A stretch of 64,000 nucleotides of DNA, from NCBI GenBank assembly GCA_021107855.1, contig JAIORZ010000002.1, forward strand, positions 325,724 to 389,723, given 5' to 3'. Below the pieces are notes generated by a model that worked only from the letters and a program-made list of their open reading frames with translations, searched no databases and was not told where the DNA came from. Position numbers and translations under genes: made by a program. Position 1 is the stretch's first letter. Every line of letters starts with the position of its first letter. This document shows, in pieces, positions 16,148-25,728 of this stretch. The DNA comes from an archaeon (GTDB lineage Archaea; Nanobdellota; Nanobdellia; Pacearchaeales; GW2011-AR1).

Positions 16148-17238
16148 TCGTGAATTTCAAATCGCAACAAGCCCGCAATACCACCCAAATTATCAAACTG
16201 CACCCCTTCCGCAGTCTCATTCGTTACAACATAAACTTCCGTAGACGAAGCCCGCGCCAACTTTTCCATTTCTTTCAACTTTTCTCTTGAAAGTGATTTA
16301 GAAATAATTAATTTATCGACGGCACCTCGAATTAAACGGTCTTCTACTTCAGCTTGTCCATACGATACCTTATTCGGTTCTTTAGCCAACTTCTCAAAGA
16401 AGAGGTCTAAAATCTGCCGCTGTTTTGTGATTTCCTGCTCAGCCAGAACATCTTCTGAAACTTCTACTAATTCATGTAACCCATGCATTCCCGTTCCTCC
16501 TATGTCTTTCACCGCAATCACTTTTTCTTTTAATGCAGTCACTAACTGACCCTGAGTCAAAAACTCGTCTTTCGTCGGGATAGGTCCCCCCACCAATATA
16601 CCCTTGAGTTTCTTGTTATCCCAAAAATGAGCTTTCATATTTTCAGCAACACGCTTGAAAAATTCCTTCGCCGCAGACTCCCTTATCCTCGCAAATCTCT
16701 GAGCTGACTGCCCCCCACATTTAGTCTTCCCGGGTATCCCAGACGTCATATTTTGAAGAAGCCGAATATGTTTCCCATCTAAAAGTCCAATCGACGCCTC
16801 ATTCCGTTCAATTATCAACAAACCATAAACCTCATCCGTCTCTAACATTTCCTTAAGTGGCTCCGTCACAAAAGTCTGGTCACACCGATAAATTTTTATC
16901 TTAAGTTTTTTCGGTGGCTCAATTGCCCATATTTCTAGCGATTCTCTTCCATCAGCAAGTGTAACGTTCCCAGAGTATACCGCCAACCCATTTTCCGGAG
17001 TCCTCCCAATTTCTTTCAACTTTCGCACCGCGCGGTCAAGAGAAGCAATTACATTTTTCCGTGTAGCAGTTGATTTGATATTCGTCGCCGTCCCCTTTTC
17101 ATCTTCAAGTTGTTTCGTTGTCTGAGTCAGGGTCGCACCAGCCGGCACCAAAACCGTAATTAATTCGGTGTGGCGACCACGATAGGATTCCAATTCTTCT
17201 ATTGTTGCTTCAAGTTCGTATTTTTGTGCTTCGTTCAT
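16144..17238 (-). CDS. prf1: Archaeal peptide chain release factor aRF1
   Basis: Recognises all three stop codons and triggers peptide release. The NIKS codon-recognition motif is at residues 53-56 and the catalytic GGQ at 175-177. The third domain is shortened: GAVDKLIISK is followed after about ten residues by the LARASSTEVYVVTNETAEG region, so the zinc-type minidomain normally inserted there is missing, which explains the length of 364 against about 410. It lies 37 nt downstream of valS on the same strand and is probably co-transcribed with it. Confidence 0.95.
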   Translation of the reverse strand: MNEAQKYELEATIEELESYRGRHTELITVLVPAGATLTQTTKQLEDEKGTATNIKSTATRKNVIASLDRAVRKLKEIGRTPENGLAVYSGNVTLADGRESLEIWAIEPPKKLKIKIYRCDQTFVTEPLKEMLETDEVYGLLIIERNEASIGLLDGKHIRLLQNMTSGIPGKTKCGGQSAQRFARIRESAAKEFFKRVAENMKAHFWDNKKLKGILVGGPIPTKDEFLTQGQLVTALKEKVIAVKDIGGTGMHGLHELVEVSEDVLAEQEITKQRQILDLFFEKLAKEPNKVSYGQAEVEDRLIRGAVDKLIISKSLSREKLKEMEKLARASSTEVYVVTNETAEGVQFDNLGGIAGLLRFEIHD

Positions 17239-17275
17239 AATAGTGTTAAAGAGAATTGATTTATAGGGCTTTGTG

Positions 17276-19660
17276 TCAGGCGAATTCTACTTTGAAATTG
17301 CCTTCTTTGATTTCTTTGGCTGCCGTTACTGCTTTAAAATCTTCTTTCATCCCCTCTATCGACTTTATTGCTTCAGACGGGAGAGTTAATATAATTTCAG
17401 AGTTCATCGATATTTGTTTATTGGTTTTCTCTTGACGAACATTCGTAAGTAAACTACAAAATTCTATAAATGCTTGTGACTTTGGAGAACCTTCTTTATA
17501 TTCCGGCCAAGACGTTATATGGATAGATTCTTTCTTCTCGGATTTCTTAAAGTAAGTTTGATAAATTTCTTCTGTAATAAATGGCGTTATTGGAGCAAAA
17601 AGTTTTAAAATTGTAAAAAGAGATTCTCGAAGCACATACTGTGCAGAAATCTTTTCATTGCCTGCTCCATTGTATATTCGTTTCTTTACTATTTCTATAT
17701 AATTGTCAGCAAATTCTTTAAAAAAGAATCTCTCAGTTATTTCTTTAGCATGAGAATAATTATATCTCTCAAAATGGTATGATACAAGTTCTACTGCGTT
17801 TTCTAAATGCTTCAAAAATTCCTCATCTATTTTCTCCAATTTCTTAGGCTTCCCCCCATCATAATCTTCCAAATTCATAAACACGAACTTCGACGCATTC
17901 CATAATTTTGTTATCAACTTCTTTCCCTTAACCAATTCAGCTTCTGGAAACGCAATATCATCTCCAAGCTTCGCCGCCGCACATAAATAACGCAGAGCAT
18001 CAGCCCCGTGGTTCTTGATTGTCTCTTGCGGCGAAAGTCCATTACCCCTAGATTTTGCCATCTTCTTCCCATCTTTCCCCAAAATCCAGCCATTTATCAT
18101 CAATTCATCCCACGGATTCCTATTATGATGCAACCGAGATTTCACAATAGAATTAAAATCCCAAAATGTTATAATGTCGTGACCATTTCTTCTAATCGAA
18201 AAAGGTTTGTCTTTTATTTTGTCATAAACCGGAGTGCCTTTTAGAATATCTTTTGTAATGTCTGGTGTCAATGATGAAGTTGTCCAAGTATTCATAATAT
18301 CAGTTTCTGGTATAAACTCCTTACAGCCACATTTCGGACATTTCGAAACTGGAGGAGAATCTTCCATCGGGTCTACCGGCAAATCTTTTTCGTCTGCCAT
18401 AATCGACTCATCACATTCTTTACAATACCACACAGGAAACGGAATTCCAAACGGAATCTGCCTAGAAATACACCAGTCCCACTTCAAACCCTTGACCCAA
18501 TTGATATATCTGTATTTCATGTGGTTCGGATGCCACTTAATTTCTTCTCCCCATTTAATCAAATCATCTTTTATATCGAGATATTTCACAAACCATTGCG
18601 TTGAGTTAATAAATTCTATCGGAGTTTGACATCTTTCGTGAACATTAACATCGTGTGTTATCTCCTCCTGCTTTGTCAGAAGATTCGCTTTTTTCAAATC
18701 TTCAATAATTTGTTTCCTAGCTTCAACTATTTTCATACCCTCATACTTCCCTGCCAATTTTGTCATTTTACCATCGGGAGCTATCGCTTCTTTAATTTCT
18801 AACTTATGTTCCTTTTGCCATTCCATATCGGTTTGATCTCCAAAAGTACAACACATAACGACACCTGAGCCTTTTTCCGGGTCAGCCTTTTCATCGGTCA
18901 AAACTGGAACTTGGAAATTGAAAAGTGGAACGGTTATTTGCTTTCCTACCAAACCCTTGTAACGTGAATCATTTGGATTTACAAAAATACAAACACAGGC
19001 TGGCAAAAGTTCGGGACGAGTCGTTGAAATTGTTAAATCTTGGTCGTCTATTTTGAAAGTGATATCATTGAATGTTGTTTTTTTAGTTTCGTCCTCAAGT
19101 TCTACCTGTGCTATCGTAGTTTGGCATTCGGTACACCAGAGAGATGGAGCTTTGGTTCGATATTCTCTTCCTGCTTTGTAAAGGTCGATGAAAGATTTTT
19201 GTGAAATCCGGCGGGAACGAGCGTCAATTGTCGAATAAAACAAATCCCAATCTGAAGAAGTTCCTAATCGTTTCGCATCCGTAAGAAATTGCGGCACATA
19301 TTCTTCCTTTATCGCCTTCAAACAAATCTCTATAAATTTCTTCCTCGTCATATTCTTCGCTTTGATGCCTTTTTCTTTTTCTACGAGTTTTAAAGTTGGG
19401 AGACCGTTGTCGTCTGTGCCGAATGGATTTAGAACATTGAAACCTTGCATCCTTTTGTATCTAGCTATGAAATCTTGCTGTGCATCTCCGAACGCGTGTC
19501 CCATATGAAGCACCCCAGACACTGTCGGTGGAGGCGTATCAAATGAAAAAATTTCTTTGGTCGTGTCGCTCGAGTCGAATTTGAATATCTTTTTATCTTG
19601 CCAAAGCTGGATAATTCTTAGTTCCGCTTCTTCAAAATCGTAGCCTTTTGATTTTACCAT
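17276..19660 (-). CDS. valS: Valyl-tRNA synthetase
   Basis: Class Ia synthetase charging tRNA-Val. The HIGH signature is HMGH in SGVLHMGHAFGDAQQDF, and KMSKS is KMAKS in GKKMAKSRGNGLSP. The editing (CP1) domain carries ISTTRPELLPACV and GSGVVMCCTFGDQTD. A zinc-binding segment has CKEC and CPKCGCK. The 794-residue length is on the short side (most are about 850-950) and there is no C-terminal coiled-coil arm. Sequence style is archaeal rather than bacterial. Its start is divergent from the AAA+ activator gene. Confidence 0.96.
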   Translation of the reverse strand: MVKSKGYDFEEAELRIIQLWQDKKIFKFDSSDTTKEIFSFDTPPPTVSGVLHMGHAFGDAQQDFIARYKRMQGFNVLNPFGTDDNGLPTLKLVEKEKGIKAKNMTRKKFIEICLKAIKEEYVPQFLTDAKRLGTSSDWDLFYSTIDARSRRISQKSFIDLYKAGREYRTKAPSLWCTECQTTIAQVELEDETKKTTFNDITFKIDDQDLTISTTRPELLPACVCIFVNPNDSRYKGLVGKQITVPLFNFQVPVLTDEKADPEKGSGVVMCCTFGDQTDMEWQKEHKLEIKEAIAPDGKMTKLAGKYEGMKIVEARKQIIEDLKKANLLTKQEEITHDVNVHERCQTPIEFINSTQWFVKYLDIKDDLIKWGEEIKWHPNHMKYRYINWVKGLKWDWCISRQIPFGIPFPVWYCKECDESIMADEKDLPVDPMEDSPPVSKCPKCGCKEFIPETDIMNTWTTSSLTPDITKDILKGTPVYDKIKDKPFSIRRNGHDIITFWDFNSIVKSRLHHNRNPWDELMINGWILGKDGKKMAKSRGNGLSPQETIKNHGADALRYLCAAAKLGDDIAFPEAELVKGKKLITKLWNASKFVFMNLEDYDGGKPKKLEKIDEEFLKHLENAVELVSYHFERYNYSHAKEITERFFFKEFADNYIEIVKKRIYNGAGNEKISAQYVLRESLFTILKLFAPITPFITEEIYQTYFKKSEKKESIHITSWPEYKEGSPKSQAFIEFCSLLTNVRQEKTNKQISMNSEIILTLPSEAIKSIEGMKEDFKAVTAAKEIKEGNFKVEFA

Positions 19661-19712
19661 AACAAAATGAGAGATGGGATGTTTTTAAAATTGGTGGTTT
19701 AACAGAGAAAGT

Positions 19713-19722
19713 TTTATATAAT
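19713..19722 (+). promoter_or_regulatory. TATA-like box of the AAA+ activator gene
   Basis: The sequence tttatataat lies 20-29 nt before the ATG at 19742, the position expected of an archaeal TATA box with a near-leaderless transcript. No bacterial GG-N10-GC sigma-54 promoter element is visible in the 81-nt intergenic region shared with valS. Confidence 0.55.
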
Positions 19723-19741
19723 CTTTATTTATTGCTTCGAG

Positions 19742-20707
19742 ATGACTACTGATTTTATTGGAGAATCGAAGGAGATTTGTGCAGTTAATAAGGATATCGA
19801 GATGTATGGCCCCACGGACCTCACAATTTTAATTACTGGGGAAACCGGAACAGGTAAAGAGCTTGTAGCTAATCTTCTTTTTGAAAATAGTCTTAAGGAA
19901 AATAGTGAAATTCTCATAACGAAAAACTGCGCTACCATAAGAGAAGAATTAGCGGAAAGTGAATTCTTTGGACACATAAAAGGGTCCTTCACCGGCGCAG
20001 ATGAAATTCGAGAAGGTATATTTGAAAAAGCAGAGAAAGGGACAATCTTCCTCGACGAGATACACCATCTTTCAAACCCTATTCTTGCCAAATTGCTTCG
20101 AGTTGCAGAAGAAAAACCGTTCAATCGTATTGGGTGCAATGAAGACAGATATAGTGGAGCTAGGCTCATCTTAGCTGGGTCTCCTTCTGAGAATAGCATA
20201 GGAAATATTCCCGAGATGCCCAAGGAATTTGGCTATAGATTAAAAAAAATAATAGAACTTCCTCCATTGAGAGAAAGAGGGCGCGATATTTCTTTGCTTA
20301 CCCATCATTTTGTAGATAAATTTGAAAAGAAATATAATAAAGAAATTAAAATTAATGAAGGGGATTTTAACAGATTGATTAAATATAATTGGCCTGGAAA
20401 TGTTCGGCAGATGGAAAATGCTATTGAAAGATATGCTATATCTGGGAAACTAAATTTTCAGGAATTTTATGCGTCTGGGACAGAAGGAAACGGAAACTTT
20501 CTCTCCTTAGAAGATATTGCTAATCAATTTTACAAAAAATGTAGAACGGAGGGAATAAACATGGGAAAAGAGGGCAAACTCGCAAAAAAGATGATCGAAT
20601 CTCAATTATTCACTTACTTACTTGAAGAAAATAATGGCAATAGATCTAAAGTAGCTGAAATTTTAGGTATTAATACTAGAACTATTTCTAATAGATTAAA
20701 AAATTAG
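19742..20707 (+). CDS. NtrC-like (sigma-54 activator-type) AAA+ ATPase with Fis-like HTH
   Basis: A 321-residue protein with the AAA+ core of bacterial enhancer-binding proteins: Walker A GETGTGKE (33-40), ESEFFGHIKGSFTGAD with GSFTGA at 81-86 where activators have the sigma-54-contacting GAFTGA, Walker B TIFLDE (101-106), LPPLRERGRDI, and sensor II NWPGNVRQMEN (216-226). A C-terminal Fis-type helix-turn-helix (GNRSKVAEILGINTRTISNRLK) follows. There is no N-terminal receiver or sensor domain. Archaea are not known to use sigma-54, so this is probably a transferred gene put to another use. Confidence 0.9.
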   Translation: MTTDFIGESKEICAVNKDIEMYGPTDLTILITGETGTGKELVANLLFENSLKENSEILITKNCATIREELAESEFFGHIKGSFTGADEIREGIFEKAEKGTIFLDEIHHLSNPILAKLLRVAEEKPFNRIGCNEDRYSGARLILAGSPSENSIGNIPEMPKEFGYRLKKIIELPPLRERGRDISLLTHHFVDKFEKKYNKEIKINEGDFNRLIKYNWPGNVRQMENAIERYAISGKLNFQEFYASGTEGNGNFLSLEDIANQFYKKCRTEGINMGKEGKLAKKMIESQLFTYLLEENNGNRSKVAEILGINTRTISNRLKN

Positions 20708-20759
20708 ACTATCCTTTTAATTATGATAACTATTTATATTCAAAAATTATTATCTTTCT

Positions 20760-21359
20760 ATGTTAAAAAATAAGAAACTAAAAATTCTAGCAGCCGGAGA
20801 TATACATGGAGATTTTGATATTGCGAAAAAATTATCAAAGAAAGGGAAGAAGGGAAAGGTAGATTTAGTTGTCCTAGCCGGAGATATTTATGGATACAGT
20901 GGAGAAGGTGAAGGAATTTTAAGTCCATTCAAAGAGGCGGGACAAAAGGTTGTTTTTGTTCCTGGAAATTTGGATTTTGATAAGAATTTGGAAGACTTGG
21001 GTAGAGTTGGGAAAAATATTGATAATTATTATGTAAGTTATGGTGGAATTGGAATTGTGGGAATTGGGAGTCCGAATTGGAAATTGAGTTTGAACGAGGA
21101 AGATTTAAAATCAATTAAGCGGAATTTTTCTAGAATGAGAAATAAGAAAAAGATATTGGTTTCGCATCTGCATGCTGAAGGAACGAAAGCGGAATTTTCG
21201 GGAGTGCCAGGCGAGAAGGTTTTGCGGGAAGCGGTCGAGGAGTTCAAACCAGACTTATTAATTGCAGCACATATTCATGAAGGGGAAGGCATCGAGGACA
21301 AAATCGGGACAACGAGGGTGATTCAGGTTGGGAAGAAAGGAAAAATTTTAGAAATTTAA
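20760..21359 (+). CDS. Calcineurin-like metallophosphoesterase
   Basis: A 199-residue YfcE/MPP-type phosphoesterase with two metal ions. Motifs are in order: GDIHGD (17-22), LAGDIYG, GNLDFD in place of GNHD/E, SHLHAEG and AAHIHEGEG. A hydrolase of phosphate mono- or diesters is expected; the substrate cannot be read from sequence. It lies 52 nt after the AAA+ gene on the same strand with its own TATA-like tatttata, and overlaps the 3' end of the pilin-like operon by 4 nt. Confidence 0.88.
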   Translation: MLKNKKLKILAAGDIHGDFDIAKKLSKKGKKGKVDLVVLAGDIYGYSGEGEGILSPFKEAGQKVVFVPGNLDFDKNLEDLGRVGKNIDNYYVSYGGIGIVGIGSPNWKLSLNEEDLKSIKRNFSRMRNKKKILVSHLHAEGTKAEFSGVPGEKVLREAVEEFKPDLLIAAHIHEGEGIEDKIGTTRVIQVGKKGKILEI

Positions 21360-22288
21360 ACAGCCACCGCCACGCCAGATACATTATACAACGCCAGATG
21401 ATTATCTTCATCATCAAGAATCAAATTAGCAACTGGAGGGATTGTATACTTCTGCGGGTCAGATGCAGAAAAATAAATATAATCAATTACAGATTTATAT
21501 TTCACTGTAATTCCCCTATCAATTAATTCTTGTGGGTATACCATCGACTCAACCCCATTTGAGTCAGAAGTTAAGTTTCCCTGAAGCCTCATCAAAAAAT
21601 TTGGAGCTGAAGTTGAAGATTTATAAAACGAATTTTGAAAATGGTCTGTGAGGTTTGTGTAGTCTGCACCTGTGACGAAAATTTGATATGGAGTTTGGTT
21701 AACTTTATTGATAACTTTGCCCTGGGTATTAAGTGAGTAGAGCGGATCTTCGAAATTATTGATTGGAATTATGGAACTTATTGACGCTGACCTATTCCAC
21801 GATGCAAGATTACTTTTGTCCTCTATAATAAGAGTCATATTAAGTGTAACCTTCAAATTCCATGGACCCGATTGCGCAATAGAAAATGTCGGGTTCTGAA
21901 GTTGTATCTGCGCATTGATTTTGTCGGCATTATCTGTCAGAAAATTTTGGATACTCAAAAACGTCGCATCATCCATCAAATCCTGGGATGTCCCATCAAG
22001 TGTGCCGTTGAAAAAAAGCTCATTTAGCGAAGCATTAACATCTGTAATATACTGCCCTGTATCTAAAATATTTTTTTCCATCAAAAATATCGCTCGGTAT
22101 CCCGAAATAAAAATTTGTCTCGGGAGGTCTCGTTCTACAGATGTAATAAAATTATTGAGCGTCGTAATCCTTTTATTTATCACGACGTTGTCTTGTACCA
22201 AACTATAAGCGCCATACGAAATCGCAAAAAGAGATATAATCGTTATTGTTATGAGTGTGAACATCATGCCCCTTTCCCCTATTGCCAT
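21356..22288 (-). CDS. Pilin-like N-terminus surface protein
   Basis: A 310-residue protein with a short charged start (MAIGERG) and a single hydrophobic helix (about 8-28), then an exported, Asn/Thr/Ser-rich domain with many N-x-S/T sequons. Similar N-termini occur in all five proteins of this operon, suggesting a shared export or assembly route. No catalytic motif is visible. It overlaps the VWA gene by 10 nt and is the last gene of the operon. Confidence 0.7.
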   Translation of the reverse strand: MAIGERGMMFTLITITIISLFAISYGAYSLVQDNVVINKRITTLNNFITSVERDLPRQIFISGYRAIFLMEKNILDTGQYITDVNASLNELFFNGTLDGTSQDLMDDATFLSIQNFLTDNADKINAQIQLQNPTFSIAQSGPWNLKVTLNMTLIIEDKSNLASWNRSASISSIIPINNFEDPLYSLNTQGKVINKVNQTPYQIFVTGADYTNLTDHFQNSFYKSSTSAPNFLMRLQGNLTSDSNGVESMVYPQELIDRGITVKYKSVIDYIYFSASDPQKYTIPPVANLILDDEDNHLALYNVSGVAVAV

Positions 22289-24801
22289 TTTCTTATTTGC
22301 GCCTCCGTTGAGAATAAAAATGGCACGCCTTCAAGATTCGATGTCGTAACTTGCATGTTGTCTTGAGAAAGTTCCACATCAATGACCCCATCGAGGTCAA
22401 AATCGAGAAGTTTGAAAAGATTGTATGTCGCAACTTGTGTCGCATCAGTTGCACCTTCGCAATCTGCATAAATGTCACAATATTTTTCTGATGATGTATA
22501 TTTACAATCTTCGACACCTGCGTAATCTGCGGGAACATCCATCGTTAAATTATAACCATCAAATTGGATTGTCCAATTACATCCTGTTGCAGTTGCGGAA
22601 ACCGAGGTATACGAAGAGAGTTCTTTTGAGATAGTGTAGATGATTTTGTTGTTGATAGAGCCATCACTTAGATTATCTGGAGAGAGTCCAGTTTTTAATT
22701 CTAAAGTGTTGTTGTCTTGGGTTAATTGTGGTGGGATATCGATTGAATATGGGTCTCCCAATCTCAGAAAATCGGTTTCATAGGCACTTAAATTGTATAC
22801 ACTTACATTATTTATAATCACATCAGTTGTCCATCTCGGTCCAGAATAAGATATAGCATTTGCTTCTATCAGCGTCGAATTTGCAGGAAGCGTGAAAGTT
22901 GCAATTCCGGGAGAACTAAAAGACTCTTCAATCGTCGTGATAAGCCCAACCGGCGCGGGACGTTCCACATATTCAAATTCTATATATGAATCTGAGTATA
23001 ACTGTGAAAAGAAATCCCCCGTGACCTCTACTGTCTGTTCGTAATATGCAGTTTCTATCAATTCCTCCGCAATTTTCTCATAAATTTCCTCTAAATCATC
23101 AACCGCACTATAGAAACTCCCGTCGGCACAAGATGCCATTCCAGTTAAAGTCGCGACATTGGCACCTGCACCAAATCCAATCGTATAAACTTTTATCCCG
23201 TGGTCATTGTAAGCATCGCATGCAGAGTCTATAGCATCCTGATTCGCACTCCCCGTTCCCTGTTGAGCACATTGCACGGTCGCATCTCCATCGCTCATCA
23301 CCACTAAAGACCTAAATTTGTCCGATGTCGAATTCGCCACCATCCCATCTACGGCCGCGTTTACTCCACAACAGATACACGTTCCTCCTCCCGCACTCCA
23401 CGAACTAACTTCAGATTTCAGAGAGGTCGTATCATTTGAGAGTGGATGGTAGTTTGAACTTGATACACTATTTGAATATGCGGCAAGTCCAACTCTGTTG
23501 TCCGTAGCGTTGAGAATCATATCTATAAACAAATCATTTGCATCCTTAGCATCTTGGATTTTATTTTCTAACACCCCGCCACAAGCAGTGCACTCAGCCT
23601 CAATCGTACAATCATTGACCCAACAACACCACCATGGACTCGCTCCAGTACAACCGGCCTGCATACTACCCGAAATATCAGTTACCGAGAAAACATCAAT
23701 GTCTCTAGAATTATTTATTACATAATCCATGTCGTCCATTCCAAATCTTAAGGGAACCGTCGTCTCGCTCAAATTTTGATAATCCAATAAGCCGCCGAGT
23801 GTTGAGTTGGAAATCGTTATTGTTGTACCATTTGATGTTGAATTAAAAACTTGTGTTTTCCCAAGAGCCAAAAATGTATTGACAGAATTGTTAAAATGGA
23901 GAGAGATTGTTAGGGACGTCAAATTACCTGGAATGTAAAACCCGTCGTAGAGATTTATAATTCCAGTGATTCCTGGGAAATAATACCGGCTTGGTTGTTG
24001 ATATGTAACTTCACTGTCATATGTTATTTTTACAAACCCGCCAGCAACGTGTAAACTTTGACCTTTTATTTGGAGCGTATTTGTTCCAGATGTAAAGAAA
24101 GATGTGTTTATTGAATAAGATACTGATGTAATGTCATCTGGGGATTTTGAAAAATTTCCGGCGCTGATGCTGTTAATAAAGATTTCAAAATCATCAGAAA
24201 TAGCCAGTTCTATTTTTGCCGACGTTATATTTCCTTGATAGTTTATTTCTGTCGTTATATTCCCCTCTCCAACATACCCTCCGAAATAAACATATTCCGT
24301 CCGCGCGCTACTTGAAAGAAACGCTCGACTTGAAAACCCTGTCGCTCCGCCACTGCCACCAATCCCACTTATAGTCTGTCTTTCTATGGAAACATCTTGC
24401 GCAGTTTCAAATGGTGTAATATTTCTTGATGCCAGTAACGTTGTGCCAAACCAAATCCCGATATTTTCATTCGGATTTATAGGAGAAAGTATTTCCTCCG
24501 CCAACGCCTTCGCTATCGTCGTATTAGTCACATAGAATTCCCCTATTTGGTCTATAACAGATTTGTTCGGGTCGGAAATTTTCCCCTCGGACAAAAGTTG
24601 CTTAGCATATGTATTATCGAAATCCTTAATCTTCAACGAGCTGATTGCCTGAAGAATATCTGCAGATGTCTGAGAATGTCTCTGTGTTTGCTCTAATGTC
24701 GGGATGATTGTTATTACTGTTACAATTATGATTGTCAATGCGATGAGCGCATCTATTGTAAAAAATTGAGCGCGATTATCGATACTTTTTATTCTTCCCA
24801 T
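22279..24801 (-). CDS. Large surface protein with von Willebrand factor A domain
   Basis: An 840-residue protein with a pilin-like N-terminus (RAQFFTIDALIAL then a hydrophobic helix to about residue 34). A beta-rich region (about 160-350) precedes a VWA domain (about 366-600) with MIDAS DISGSM at 375-380 and a later TGMAS-type segment. Directly after the MIDAS there is a cysteine-rich insertion with six Cys in about 25 residues, and CICCG follows further on, pointing to disulfides outside the cell. Metal-dependent binding to another surface protein or cell is the expected role. It overlaps the genes on both sides (13 and 10 nt). Confidence 0.88.
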   Translation of the reverse strand: MGRIKSIDNRAQFFTIDALIALTIIIVTVITIIPTLEQTQRHSQTSADILQAISSLKIKDFDNTYAKQLLSEGKISDPNKSVIDQIGEFYVTNTTIAKALAEEILSPINPNENIGIWFGTTLLASRNITPFETAQDVSIERQTISGIGGSGGATGFSSRAFLSSSARTEYVYFGGYVGEGNITTEINYQGNITSAKIELAISDDFEIFINSISAGNFSKSPDDITSVSYSINTSFFTSGTNTLQIKGQSLHVAGGFVKITYDSEVTYQQPSRYYFPGITGIINLYDGFYIPGNLTSLTISLHFNNSVNTFLALGKTQVFNSTSNGTTITISNSTLGGLLDYQNLSETTVPLRFGMDDMDYVINNSRDIDVFSVTDISGSMQAGCTGASPWWCCWVNDCTIEAECTACGGVLENKIQDAKDANDLFIDMILNATDNRVGLAAYSNSVSSSNYHPLSNDTTSLKSEVSSWSAGGGTCICCGVNAAVDGMVANSTSDKFRSLVVMSDGDATVQCAQQGTGSANQDAIDSACDAYNDHGIKVYTIGFGAGANVATLTGMASCADGSFYSAVDDLEEIYEKIAEELIETAYYEQTVEVTGDFFSQLYSDSYIEFEYVERPAPVGLITTIEESFSSPGIATFTLPANSTLIEANAISYSGPRWTTDVIINNVSVYNLSAYETDFLRLGDPYSIDIPPQLTQDNNTLELKTGLSPDNLSDGSINNKIIYTISKELSSYTSVSATATGCNWTIQFDGYNLTMDVPADYAGVEDCKYTSSEKYCDIYADCEGATDATQVATYNLFKLLDFDLDGVIDVELSQDNMQVTTSNLEGVPFLFSTEAQIRKWQ

Positions 24802-25304
24802 GTGTAAATGTAGAGTGGTGTTGTTTTATTTTGGTAGACCGTATATCTTGTTGTCTTAATCAGATTCTTTGCCGTAACATTATCTATGGTCGCACCGGGT
24901 TTCCCAATACCTAAAACCTGAGTTGAATTGACTGTCATATTTTCATCTAGAAAAAAATAATATTCATATTGGGTATTAAGAAGATGTTTTGTAAGGGTAT
25001 AATTATTTTGGACGTAAATCATTTCGTAGAGTTGTTCAAGTTTTGTTTGATTAATGATATTACCGTCGGTGATTCCTATCGTGACCACATTAGTTAAGTT
25101 CCATTTTTCCGGATAGCCAGATGCCATGAGATTATTAGCAACAATATTTCCTTCATAAGACAAAAGTTCAAATGTATCTTGAGTTTGACCTGGTTGATTC
25201 AAAGAGTAAACAAAAAAAATTACTATACCAACTAAGAAAAGTGTCATTCCTGCTAGTAGGTCGAAACTCCAAATTTGCGCACGAGAATGAATTCTGTGTT
25301 CCAT
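24789..25304 (-). CDS. Pilin-like surface protein
   Basis: A 171-residue protein starting MEHRIHSRAQIWSFDLLAG, then a hydrophobic helix to about residue 33 and an exported domain with N-x-S/T sequons. The A-Q dipeptide followed by an acidic residue at +6 resembles class III (type IV pilin-like) signals. It sits between two other pilin-like genes (13-nt overlap with the VWA gene, 4-nt gap to the upstream gene). Confidence 0.72.
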   Translation of the reverse strand: MEHRIHSRAQIWSFDLLAGMTLFLVGIVIFFVYSLNQPGQTQDTFELLSYEGNIVANNLMASGYPEKWNLTNVVTIGITDGNIINQTKLEQLYEMIYVQNNYTLTKHLLNTQYEYYFFLDENMTVNSTQVLGIGKPGATIDNVTAKNLIKTTRYTVYQNKTTPLYIYTWEE

Positions 25305-25308
25305 TTTA

Positions 25309-25728
25309 CTAATTAAGATAGACTACCCCAGATATTTTTTTTATTTTATTATACGTTTTGTTGACGTTTCCGATGACCTCTGGTGACGGGACTGTCAATG
25401 CGTGACGAAGTGGAGTTGTTTTGATGTAGATTATTTTGTTGTCTATTGTTATTTCGTAATCTAAATTACCCGCTTTTTCTGGGAGGTCGAATTCGCGTAA
25501 ATATCCATCACCTGATTCTACGGCGAGATTGATTTCATTCTGAACCGTTAATGCAATATCTTTCAAAAGAATATTTTCTTTTTTGTAAGATTCTTCCGAC
25601 GTATCTTGCTGAATTACTAAAAGAAAAAGCGCGGTGAAAAACATTACCGCTCCGACAATCATCATAAATTCTATGCCAACTTGAGCACGACAAGAGTGTA
25701 TTCTATATTTCATTTTAATTTTCTTCAA
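25309..25728 (-). CDS. Type IV pilin-like protein (class III signal)
   Basis: A 139-residue protein with RAQVGIEFMMIVGAVMFF: predicted prepilin-peptidase cleavage before Q places Glu at +5, the hallmark of archaeal pilins/archaellins, followed by a hydrophobic helix. The small beta-rich C-terminal domain has strands such as LDYEITIDNKIIYIKTT. Met6 (MKYRIHS...) is an alternative start. It overlaps the preceding gene by 14 nt. Confidence 0.78.
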   Translation of the reverse strand: MKKIKMKYRIHSCRAQVGIEFMMIVGAVMFFTALFLLVIQQDTSEESYKKENILLKDIALTVQNEINLAVESGDGYLREFDLPEKAGNLDYEITIDNKIIYIKTTPLRHALTVPSPEVIGNVNKTYNKIKKISGVVYLN

